From contig VBJI01000005.1 in the NCBI GenBank assembly GCA_005880875.1, positions 1 to 39,587 of the forward strand: a DNA stretch of 39,587 nt, given 5' to 3'. Of the stretch, positions 1 to 12,085 are shown one piece after another (the stretch's first letter is position 1; every line of letters starts with the position of its first letter). The position numbers were made by a program, and so were the translations under genes. The notes beneath the pieces are model-generated. The model searched no databases. It had not been told where the DNA came from and saw only the letters and a list, made by a program, of their open reading frames with translations. Source of the DNA: Chloroflexota bacterium. Lineage in GTDB: Bacteria > Chloroflexota > Dormibacteria > CF-121.

Positions 1-27
1 CGACCGCGAGCGTCACCACGGTTGGGC

Positions 28-861
28 TCAACCCGCCTGCTCCACGGCGGGCCACTGCACACGGGCGCCGAGTTTCTCGAGATACCGGATGTCGATCACC
101 GTCTTGGGGGCTTCGTAGTCGGCGCCGTTGAAGCCGTGGTAATCCGTGCCAACGGTCATCAGGAGTCCGTGCCGGCCGGCCAGCTCCTCGTAGACCGGAA
201 TCTGCTCGGCTCGATGGCGCCGGGTGTAGACCTCGAGGCCGTCGACCAGCGGCAGGACCTCCTTCATCAAGTCCTGATCGGGCACAGAACCCGGATGGGC
301 ATGGACCGCCAGCCCGCCGGCCGCGTGGATGGCATCGACGGCCTCGCGTGGCGAGGGGATCGGGGCGTAAAAATCGGCGGGCATGAAGTCGACGGCTTTT
401 CGAGCGCTGTCCCAGGCGTCGGTCTCGGTCATGAGCCCGTGTTGCAACAGCACTTTGAGCACCGCCCCCGGCATGACGGTCGGCTTGTAAGCGAAGGCCT
501 CGAGGCCGAGTCCCCGGCCGATCCCCTGTTCGTCCAGCACCTTCAGCCAGGCCTGGACCTGTCGGCGAAACACGCCCTGGGTCCGGGCGATCAGCGACAG
601 CAACTGAGGATGGGCAACGTCAACCCCATGGCCCAGGATGTGGCGCATCTGGTTGGGTGGATAAGTCGTCACCTCGAGCGCCGGGATATAACCGAGGCCC
701 CGGCGATGCGCCACCGACCGGGCGCGCTCGACCCCGTGGAAAGCGTCGTGGTCGGTCAGGGCCATGACCCGCACGCCGCGGTCGGCGGCCAGGTGAGCCA
801 CCTCATCCGGGTCGCGCCAGCCGTCACTCACCGTGGAATGCATGTGAAGATCGGCCAGCAC
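28..861 (-). CDS. PHP domain metal-dependent phosphoesterase
   Basis: N-terminal DLHMHSTVSDG...ALTDHD motif typical of PHP phosphoesterases (TrpH/YciV-like); GTG start. Confidence 0.9.
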   Translation of the reverse strand: MLADLHMHSTVSDGWRDPDEVAHLAADRGVRVMALTDHDAFHGVERARSVAHRRGLGYIPALEVTTYPPNQMRHILGHGVDVAHPQLLSLIARTQGVFRRQVQAWLKVLDEQGIGRGLGLEAFAYKPTVMPGAVLKVLLQHGLMTETDAWDSARKAVDFMPADFYAPIPSPREAVDAIHAAGGLAVHAHPGSVPDQDLMKEVLPLVDGLEVYTRRHRAEQIPVYEELAGRHGLLMTVGTDYHGFNGADYEAPKTVIDIRYLEKLGARVQWPAVEQAG

Positions 862-987
862 GGGCTAAGTCTACCGGGGCGTTTTCGGCCGGGGTCCGAA
901 AACCTGCCATCGAACAGTGACGGATTTTGCCGGATCCACCGTTGGGGATGAATAAGAGCAGTCGGCAACCGGTTTTATCAAGGGTTG

Positions 988-1233
988 ATGGAGATGCTTG
1001 GAGAGCTCGAGCTGATTCGGCTAATCGAAGACAACGATTACCCGGCGCGTCTGATCGAAGCCGGCGTGGTCTGGGTGGAGCTGGAAATTACCGACGCAAA
1101 AACCAATGCCGTTCGCCGCGAGCGGCTTTCCAAGTCGGCCTTTGCCGACCTCATCCTCGACTGGCGGGAGCGGCGGAAGCGCGACCTCCGCGAGCTGGGT
1201 CCCGCCCTGCGCAAGATCGGAATCGCGGCCTGA
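988..1233 (+). CDS. Small hypothetical protein (~81 aa)
   Basis: ORF with charged, helix-like composition (ELELIRLIEDNDYPARLIEAGVVWVELEITD); its stop directly abuts the convergent BI-1 stop. Confidence 0.5.
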   Translation: MEMLGELELIRLIEDNDYPARLIEAGVVWVELEITDAKTNAVRRERLSKSAFADLILDWRERRKRDLRELGPALRKIGIAA

Positions 1234-1786
1234 CTAATTCCTTCTTCCGAAGATCCGTAAGAGGATGAGGAAGAGGTAGATGAAGTCGAGGTACAGACTG
1301 CGCGCCAGCAGCAGGGCATTGTTGTCGCCGGCTCGCTGGGACTTGACCCGCCAGACGGCGTAGAAGGTCAGCCCGACGAAGACGGCCCCAGGCCGCCAGG
1401 TTGATGCTGGTCAGGTAGACGACCGCCGCCGCGACCAGGAAGATGCCGACCGTGCCCAGCAGCGCGTTGCCGACAACGTCCGGCTGGTTCTGGACGTAGA
1501 TGGCCACCACGGGTGCGATGAAGAGGCCCTCGACCACCGAAAAGACCGCAAAGAGCGCGATGGCAAGGGTCTGGTTGGACCGGGACGCCCATTGGATGCC
1601 GAAGATCAGGGCGATAGCGACGATGAAAAAGATGAACGGAGAGACGCCGACCATAAAGCCGGCCGTATACAGGTAATAGCCCCCGGCTGTCAGCGCGAGG
1701 GATAGCCCCAACCATCCGAGCACGCGGCTGAGCAATGACCGCTCAACCTGGGTCTGGCTCTGGAGCATCTCGTGCGGCAGCATCAA
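1234..1786 (-). pseudogene. Bax inhibitor-1/YccA family membrane protein, interrupted (internal deletion + frame change near 1391)
   Basis: N-terminal part MLPHEMLQSQTQVERSLLSRVLGWLGLSLALTAGGYYLY...YLTSINLAAWG; C-terminal part in another frame GAVFVGLTFYAVWRVKSQRAGDNNALLLARSLYLDFIYLFLILLRIFGRRN*. Confidence 0.75.
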
Positions 1787-1847
1787 TCGAACCTTACCCG
1801 AAGGAGTTGCGGCTTACGCTATCGCGTTTTCTTATACTGACCATTAC

Positions 1848-2810
1848 ATGAGGACGACTCGGCCGCGCGCCGGATTGCTGGCGGCGGTCGCCGCGCTCGT
1901 GGTCGCCGGCTGCGGAAATGGGCCGGCCCTCACGCTGCCAACGCCAACCCCCAGCCGGCCCGGACCGGCCATGGTGCAAATCGAGAACTCGATCCTGGCC
2001 CGGCCTCAGGCCGGGCTCCAGCAGGCCGACCTCGTCTACGAATATCTGGCCGAGGGTGGCATCACCCGGATGACCGTGATCTATTTCAAGCCCTCCGGAA
2101 GCCAGCGGATCGAGCCGGTGCGCAGCGCCCGCCCGGTCACGATCAAGCTCTGGCACGCCTACCACGGCGTCGTCTTCTTTTCCGGTGCCAACCAGCATGT
2201 GCTGGACGCGATCGCGCAGCAGCAGATCCCGGCCCTGACCGAGGGCAGCGACGGCGGCATCTACTTCTCGCGCGACCCCAGCCGGCGTGCCCCGCACAAC
2301 CTCTATACCGATGGGGATCGTCTGCGCCAGGGTCTGAGCAAGCACGCACCCCAGATCACCTACCAGCTACCGAAACCCGGGGTGCCCGCGGCCAGCCCGG
2401 CTCCCGCCGTCGCCAACCGCATCGTCTTCGACCAGACGAACGCGCACCGAGTGACCTACACGTACTCGGCGAGCGACGGTGCCTATGTCTACGGAACCGA
2501 GACCGGGCCGCTGGTTGACGCGGACAGCGGGCAGCCCATCAAGCCGGTCAACGTCGTCCTGGTCCAGGTCTCGCACCACGATGCGGGCTTCACCGACGTG
2601 CTCGGTGCGCCCGCGGTCGACTTCGACCTGCAGGGCACCGGCCCGGCCGATCTCTTTACCCAGGGCCATCGCTACCCGGCGAAATGGGACCTGAGCAATC
2701 CGGAGCTTCCCCTGAGAATCCTCGGCGCCGACGGCAAGCCGATGCCGCTGCCCGCCGGCCTGACCTGGATCCACCTCGTGGACCCGGGAACGCCGATCAC
2801 CGTCTCCTGA
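1848..2810 (+). CDS. DUF3048 domain-containing lipoprotein (YerB-like)
   Basis: Lipobox-like VVAGCG; MVQIENSILARPQAGLQQADLVYEYLAEGGITRM is characteristic of DUF3048. Confidence 0.85.
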   Translation: MRTTRPRAGLLAAVAALVVAGCGNGPALTLPTPTPSRPGPAMVQIENSILARPQAGLQQADLVYEYLAEGGITRMTVIYFKPSGSQRIEPVRSARPVTIKLWHAYHGVVFFSGANQHVLDAIAQQQIPALTEGSDGGIYFSRDPSRRAPHNLYTDGDRLRQGLSKHAPQITYQLPKPGVPAASPAPAVANRIVFDQTNAHRVTYTYSASDGAYVYGTETGPLVDADSGQPIKPVNVVLVQVSHHDAGFTDVLGAPAVDFDLQGTGPADLFTQGHRYPAKWDLSNPELPLRILGADGKPMPLPAGLTWIHLVDPGTPITVS

Positions 2811-2814
2811 CACA

Positions 2815-2830
2815 CGCGGGAAATCCCGCG
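2815..2830. repeat. Short palindrome CGCGGGA-AA-TCCCGCG (dispersed family)
   Basis: 7-bp perfect arms; related copies at 34741, 34774 and 19851. Confidence 0.6.
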
Positions 2831-2920
2831 ACCCTGATGACGTAGACTCGCATCAACAGGCGCTCGAAGGCCGGCTTCCGCAAGGGGCCGGCCGCTCCTT
2901 GTGCCCTAAATGGAGGACCG

Positions 2921-3385
2921 ATGGTCATCACCACGCGCTTCGAACTGGCCGTGCCCGTCGATGCTGCGTGGACCTACCTGCTCGACGTCGAGAAGATCGC
3001 GAGTTGCGTGCCGGGCGCTTCGCTCACCGGGGTGATCGATGACAAGACGTATGCCGGCAAGATCGAAGTCAGATTGGGTCCAATTGCGGTCTCCTACAAG
3101 GGCCGGATCACCCTGGAAAGCGTCGACGCGACCAGCCACACGGTGCGGATCAAGGGCGAGGGCGCCGAGGACCGCGGTCGCGGCGGCGCCACCGCGACCA
3201 TGACGGCGCAGCTCGAAGCCAATGGGCCAGCGACCAACGTCGTCATGAACACCGACCTGGCGGTGAGCGGCATCGTGGCTCAGTTCGGCCGCAGCACGAT
3301 CATGCAGGAGGTGGCCCAGCGGATGACCCAGCGGTTCGCCAGCTGCGTGGAGCAGCAGCTGAAGGCCGCGACCCCCGCCAGCTGA
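2921..3385 (+). CDS. SRPBCC family protein, CoxG-like (CO dehydrogenase subunit G family)
   Basis: FELAVPVDAAWTYLLDVEKIASCVPGASLTGVIDDKTYAGKIEVRLGPIAVSYKG matches the CoxG pattern. Confidence 0.85.
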   Translation: MVITTRFELAVPVDAAWTYLLDVEKIASCVPGASLTGVIDDKTYAGKIEVRLGPIAVSYKGRITLESVDATSHTVRIKGEGAEDRGRGGATATMTAQLEANGPATNVVMNTDLAVSGIVAQFGRSTIMQEVAQRMTQRFASCVEQQLKAATPAS

Positions 3386-3942
3386 TCGCGGGGATTCTCC
3401 TGGCCGCCGGCCAGTCGCGCCGGTTCTCGCCACGCCAGAAGGTGCTCGAGGCCTGGCGCGGTGAGCCGCTGGTGCGCCGCGCTGCGCGCCACCTGGTTGA
3501 TGCCGGCCTCGAACCTATCGTGGTCGTGATTTCGGATGACGCTCGTTTCGCGGATGCGCTCGCCGGCCTGCGGCTGCTGGTCGTGAAGAATCCCACCCCC
3601 GAGCTCGGGATCAGCACATCGATCGCGACCGGGCTTGGCCTTCTGCCCGAGACGACGGAGGCGGCATTGATCGGGGTCGCCGACCAGCCGCAGCTCAACG
3701 CGGACGCGATAGTCGAGCTGGTCCGTGCATTTTCTCCAGGGCGGATCGTCGTCCCGCGCTACGGCGACCATCGAGGGAACCCACCGATCTTCGATCGGCG
3801 CTTCTTCCCCGATCTGCTGCGGCTGCAGGGCGATCGCGGCGGTCAGGGGGTGATCGCGGCGAACCCGCAGGCGGTCATCGAGGTCAACCTCAAGGCGGCG
3901 ATGGGCGACGACGTCGATCGCCCGGAGGAATGGCCGGCTTAG
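3382..3942 (+). CDS. MobA/MocA-like nucleotidyltransferase (molybdenum cofactor cytidylyltransferase family)
   Basis: GILLAAGQSRRFS, GVADQP motif, PRYGDHRGNPPIFDRRFFPDL. No ATG/GTG before the conserved N-terminus; likely starts at CTG overlapping the coxG stop (CTGA), start uncertain. Confidence 0.8.
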   Translation: MIAGILLAAGQSRRFSPRQKVLEAWRGEPLVRRAARHLVDAGLEPIVVVISDDARFADALAGLRLLVVKNPTPELGISTSIATGLGLLPETTEAALIGVADQPQLNADAIVELVRAFSPGRIVVPRYGDHRGNPPIFDRRFFPDLLRLQGDRGGQGVIAANPQAVIEVNLKAAMGDDVDRPEEWPA

Positions 3943-4079
3943 GCGGTGGCGACGCGCAGCTGGGTGAAGCTGGCGGAGAGCGCCCAGAGGAAGCTTCCCA
4001 GCAGGATCGCATCGAGCCGCCACCCGTAGATGCTTCCCGCGGTGATCATGTTGTCGAGAAGCGAATGCAAGCTGCTCAT
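3939..4079 (-). CDS. 46-aa small protein, hydrophobic C-terminal half
   Basis: MSSLHSLLDNMITAGSIYGWRLDAILLGSFLWALSASFTQLRVATA*; SD-like AAGGA 7 nt before ATG. Below the size cutoff of the supplied ORF track. Confidence 0.5.
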   Translation of the reverse strand: MSSLHSLLDNMITAGSIYGWRLDAILLGSFLWALSASFTQLRVATA

Positions 4080-4159
4080 GTGATGTTCCTTGGGTTGAAT
4101 TCAGGATGGCAGCCATCGATGAGTACACGATCGGAGCCGGATTAGAGGAAGCTGAGAAG

Positions 4160-4675
4160 ATGCCGGCGAAGCTAACCAGCCGACTCGCCGAGGTTTCCGA
4201 CGCCCCGGTCATCGCCATTATTTACAACGAGGGGATCGAAGACCGGGTGGCGACCTTCGAGACCGAACTCAGAACGGCCGAGGCAATCGCGGAACAGTTG
4301 CAGGCGCGCGCGGCGACCCACCCCGCGACGGTGGTCGAGCGCGATGGCCGCGTCGTAGGCTTCGCCTGGACTGGCGAGTACCGGCCGCGACGGGCGTACG
4401 CGGGGGTGGGCGAAGTCTCGGTCTACGTCGCCAGGGTGGCGCGCGGTCAGGGAGTCGGCCGGCTCGCGCTCGCGGTACTGATCGACGCGGCTGAGGCGCG
4501 GGGCTTCTGGAAGCTCGTCTCGCGGATCTTTCCCGAGAACGTCGCCAGCCGGCGCCTCTGCGCCGGACTCGGCTTTCGGGAGGTTGGTGTCTACCGGCGT
4601 CACGGCCGGCTGGACGGTACTTGGAAAGATTGCGTGATCGTGGAGCGGCTGCTGGGAAGCGCGGCGGACGATTAG
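4160..4675 (+). CDS. GNAT N-acetyltransferase, phosphinothricin/arsinothricin acetyltransferase-like
   Basis: IYNEGIEDRVATFETE..., VSVYVARVARGQGVGRLAL, GFREVGVYRRHGRLDGTWKDCVIVERLL. Confidence 0.85.
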   Translation: MPAKLTSRLAEVSDAPVIAIIYNEGIEDRVATFETELRTAEAIAEQLQARAATHPATVVERDGRVVGFAWTGEYRPRRAYAGVGEVSVYVARVARGQGVGRLALAVLIDAAEARGFWKLVSRIFPENVASRRLCAGLGFREVGVYRRHGRLDGTWKDCVIVERLLGSAADD

Positions 4676-5685
4676 CCCGCGGACCGAACCCCCGGCATTG
4701 TCTCGGCGTCGGTGGTCGCCACCAGTTGCAGGAAGCGCTCAACCAGGGAGGCATCCCACTGTTTCCCGGCCCCTTGCGAGAGTGTCTGCACCGCCTCGGC
4801 TTTGGACCGGCGTCGGCGATAGGGCCGATCGTTGGTCATGGCGACGAACGCGTCGGCGATCGCGATGATCCGCGCGAACAACGGGATGTCGTCGCCGCCG
4901 AGGCCGTCGGGATAGCCTGCCCCGTCGATCCGCTCGTGATGGTGGCGGACCGCCGGCAGCAATTGGTCGGATCGCGGCAGGGCGCCCAGGATCTCCTCGC
5001 TCACCACCGGGTGACGCTTCACCTGGCCGAACTCCGCGGGATCGAGGCGGCCTTCCTTGGCCAGCACACCGACCGGAACGCTAAGCGTACCGACGTCGTG
5101 CAGCAGGGCCGCCTTGTAGAGAGGCGTGAGCTGGTCATCAGGGAGCGCGATGGCGCTCCCGAGCTGCATCGCCCAGTGCGCCACCTTTTCCGAGAGACCG
5201 CTGCTGCTGTGATCGCGATCCTCGACGGCGCGAGCGAGAGTGACCACGACGCCCTCGAGGTTATTGAGCTGGGTTACGAGCCGCCCGATCCGGAGTTGAG
5301 AGCGGGCCAGCGTGAGGATCGCCGTTCGGTCCACGGGCGCGCTGGCGACATCATCCGCACCGGCCTGCAGGGCGCGCTCCCGCTGCAACTCGTCATCGCC
5401 GTCGATCAAGAGGATGACGGGAGTGTCCCGGGTGGCGGGCGCCTGCTTGATGGCGCGGCAGACTTCGAAGCCATCCAGATCGGACAGCAACGCGTCGCAG
5501 ACGACCAGGTCGCAGGCGTGGGCCGTCAACAACCGCAGGGCGGCGGCACCGTCGGAGGCGGTGATGACGCGGTACCCGGCGGCCTCCAATGCGGCGCGCA
5601 GTCGGGTCGCGCCATCCGGATCGGCGACAGCCACGAGGATCGTCGCGGGCGAGATGTTCGCCCGCGCGGTCTGGGACGCGATCAT
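4672..5685 (-). CDS. Receiver-like + HD-GYP domain protein
   Basis: REC-like N-terminus (DLVVCDALLSDLDGFEV), HD-GYP signature ALLHDVGTL...RHHHERIDGAGYPDGLGGDDIPLFARIIAIADAFVAMTNDRPYR. 4-bp overlap with the upstream XRE-TPR gene. Confidence 0.9.
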   Translation of the reverse strand: MIASQTARANISPATILVAVADPDGATRLRAALEAAGYRVITASDGAAALRLLTAHACDLVVCDALLSDLDGFEVCRAIKQAPATRDTPVILLIDGDDELQRERALQAGADDVASAPVDRTAILTLARSQLRIGRLVTQLNNLEGVVVTLARAVEDRDHSSSGLSEKVAHWAMQLGSAIALPDDQLTPLYKAALLHDVGTLSVPVGVLAKEGRLDPAEFGQVKRHPVVSEEILGALPRSDQLLPAVRHHHERIDGAGYPDGLGGDDIPLFARIIAIADAFVAMTNDRPYRRRRSKAEAVQTLSQGAGKQWDASLVERFLQLVATTDAETMPGVRSAG

Positions 5686-6974
5686 TTCCCGGGTTTGAGC
5701 AGAGTGGGGAGCTTGCTGAAATCCCGCTCGGCGGCCATCCGCATGAAGGCGAAGGCACGGTTCTGGTCACCGCGAGCCCGAAGCAGATCGGCGTACATGG
5801 CGCACACCTCGGCCAGCTTCCCCGCGGCGTTGCGTTCGGCCAGCAGCCGGAGCGCCAGTCTGAATTTCCGGTTTGCGACCGTGGGATGTCCGAGGCGCTC
5901 GGCCGCCATTCCTTCGAAGGCGGCAGAAACGGCCTGGTGGAGGTGATCGCCGGATCGAGCGGCGGCTTGCTGGCTCTCGCGAGCCAGCGCCAGCGCGTCC
6001 GTGGCCCGGCTGTCGTCGAGCGCGTAACGTGCGAGCTCGCCGGCGGCGACTCCGATCTCGAAGTCATCTGTCAGTTCGCGAGCTCGTTGCAGGCACCGCC
6101 GTTGGAGCGCGGTGGCTTCCCGCTTGCGTCCGGCCGCATAGTGGACGTCCCCCAGGTTGTTGAGGATGCGGTTAGCCGTGCGTTCGTGCCGGATCCTCGA
6201 GTGCAGCTCGAGCGCACGATTGCAGTGTTCCAGCGCGCGGTCGAGTTCTCCTACTTCGCGTGCTGCCACTCCCAGCGCCATGTGCGCGTTCGCGATCCGC
6301 AGCAAGCTCTCGGCGTCCGTCGCCGCGTCGAGCGCTCGGACCAAGTAGGCTATCGCCGCTGAGGGCTGGCCCAGGCGGAAGCTGCAGGTCCCGAGGTTGG
6401 TCAAAACCCGGGCGCGCAGCTCAGGATCGCCATGGCGGCAACGGTCGAGCCAATCGAGCGCGCGTCGATCTGCCTCGATGGCGCCGTTGTAACGCTCCTC
6501 GATCTGCAGAACCGTGCCGATCTCGGCGTAAATCGAGGCGTTGAGCTCGGGATCATCACTGGGAGCGGTGGCCGCCGCATCTTGTAAGGTCGTAAGGGCC
6601 TCCGGGTTCTGGTGAAGCTCCGACAGCGCCACGCCCCGAATCCTGTGAAGGTCAGCCCGCTCGTTCGCGGTGGCGGGCAGCACCCACGCCTCGGCCACGA
6701 TGTCCAGTGCCCGGGCAGGCTCGTCTGCTTGAACGGCCAGCTGCTCGCTTTTACGGAGCAGCGTCAATTGCTGGGGCGGCTGATCCGGCACGAAGTAGGA
6801 AAGGGGCTTACCCAATCGCTCCGCGATCACCCGAAGTTTGGGGAGCGACGGTGTCGCATGGTTGCGCTCGACCTGGCTGATGAACCCCTTGGTGGCGACT
6901 CCCCGCGCGAGCTGCGCCTGAGTTAGACCGCTCGCCAGACGGGCTTCGCGAAGACGCTCCCCGACCGAGTTCAT
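5682..6974 (-). CDS. XRE-family HTH + TPR repeat regulator
   Basis: VGERLREARLASGLTQAQLARGVATKGFISQVERNHATPSLPKLRVIAERLGKPLSYF HTH followed by multiple TPR repeats. Confidence 0.9.
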   Translation of the reverse strand: MNSVGERLREARLASGLTQAQLARGVATKGFISQVERNHATPSLPKLRVIAERLGKPLSYFVPDQPPQQLTLLRKSEQLAVQADEPARALDIVAEAWVLPATANERADLHRIRGVALSELHQNPEALTTLQDAAATAPSDDPELNASIYAEIGTVLQIEERYNGAIEADRRALDWLDRCRHGDPELRARVLTNLGTCSFRLGQPSAAIAYLVRALDAATDAESLLRIANAHMALGVAAREVGELDRALEHCNRALELHSRIRHERTANRILNNLGDVHYAAGRKREATALQRRCLQRARELTDDFEIGVAAGELARYALDDSRATDALALARESQQAAARSGDHLHQAVSAAFEGMAAERLGHPTVANRKFRLALRLLAERNAAGKLAEVCAMYADLLRARGDQNRAFAFMRMAAERDFSKLPTLLKPGK

Positions 6975-7022
6975 GCGACGCCTTCGAGTATAGCCTCACT
7001 AAACCATGTCACGGAAAGTATA

Positions 7023-7051
7023 TTGACAACAAATTGAACCGGGTGTTAAAT
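7023..7051 (+). promoter_or_regulatory. Sigma70-type promoter TTGACA-N17-TTAAAT for the small peptide gene
   Basis: Perfect -35 (7023-7028), 4/6 -10 (7046-7051), 17-nt spacer. Confidence 0.6.
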
Positions 7052-7068
7052 ACCGGCTGAGTCGGTCG

Positions 7069-7100
7069 GGGCACCCGGTCCACCCAGAAGGAGGGTGCCC
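7069..7100 (+). promoter_or_regulatory. Leader hairpin GGGCACCC/GGGTGCCC around the SD, abutting the start codon
   Basis: 8-bp perfect inverted repeat (7069-7076, 7093-7100); SD AAGGAGG 7088-7094. Confidence 0.6.
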
Positions 7101-7181
7101 ATGTACCGGTTGACCGCGCTCATCGTTTCTGTCGTCGCCGCTATCCTCGCCGTCGCCGACAGTTTTCCCAGTCCGCGCTAG
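7101..7181 (+). CDS. 26-aa putative secreted peptide precursor
   Basis: MYRLTALIVSVVAAILAVADSFPSPR*; strong SD, own promoter and terminator; hydrophobic core and AVA signal-peptidase-like site. Confidence 0.6.
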   Translation: MYRLTALIVSVVAAILAVADSFPSPR

Positions 7182-7201
7182 CGGGTTCCGGGGGCTCGGA
7201 C

Positions 7202-7231
7202 GGGCGCTTGTCATCCGACAAGCGCCCTTTT
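7202..7231 (+). terminator. Rho-independent terminator of the small peptide gene
   Basis: 11-bp perfect stem GGGCGCTTGTC/GACAAGCGCCC, 4-nt loop, TTTT. Confidence 0.85.
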
Positions 7232-7256
7232 CGCACCCTTGGTTAAGGGGCGAGGG

Positions 7257-11470
<4,214 letters not shown>

Positions 11471-11493
11471 GCGCTTGCCCCTAAACTTAGCGC

Positions 11494-11922
11494 ATGGCAG
11501 AGCATCATCCACCGGATGGCGGCGACCGCACGACTCAGCATCAGCCTTCGGATGGCGGCGAACGCGTCCGTGAGGTCATCCGCGACGGATTCACGATCAT
11601 GCTCGGCGCGGCCAGCTGGGCATTCGATCAGGGCGATCGGCTCGTCGATACCTGGATGCAGCAGGGTCAGGTCAGCCGCGAACAGGGTCGCCGGCGGTTT
11701 GAGGAGTTCGCCAGCCGGACGCGCCAGGCCGGCGAGGATCTGGGCCGTCGAGTCCAGGACAGCGTCAAGACCGCCAGGTCATCGATGCCGCTGGCAACCC
11801 GCGACCAGGTGGCCGACCTCGAACGCCAGGTTGCGGAGCTGACCCGCCAGATCGAGTCAATGCGTTCGTCTACGGGCGCATCACCGTCGAGCTCGACGGG
11901 ACGAGGGCGCACAGAGACTTAA
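11494..11922 (+). CDS. Phasin-like coiled-coil protein
   Basis: GRRRFEEFASRTRQAGEDLGRRVQDSVKTA...DLERQVAELTRQIESM resembles phasin/granule-associated coiled-coil proteins. Confidence 0.55.
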   Translation: MAEHHPPDGGDRTTQHQPSDGGERVREVIRDGFTIMLGAASWAFDQGDRLVDTWMQQGQVSREQGRRRFEEFASRTRQAGEDLGRRVQDSVKTARSSMPLATRDQVADLERQVAELTRQIESMRSSTGASPSSSTGRGRTET

Positions 11923-11991
11923 CCGCACAGTTGCGGCGTCGAGCGGCTCGCGGCGCGCTCGCGCAGAATTCCATCGCGCTCGCATGCTCGC

Positions 11992-12065
11992 ACGAGCCGC
12001 CTCCGCCGCCTGTGCTCTTTCGCGCGAAAGCGCGGCGGCCTGACGGCCGCTAAAGCGCGGCTCGT
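11992..12065. repeat. Nested inverted repeats in a convergent intergenic region
   Basis: ACGAGCCGC(11992-12000)/GCGGCTCGT(12057-12065) enclosing palindrome CTTTCGCGCGAAAG (12017-12030) and GCGGCC-TGAC-GGCCGC (12035-12050). Confidence 0.6.
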
Positions 12066-12085
12066 CCTGTGAGCTCGCTGACCTG

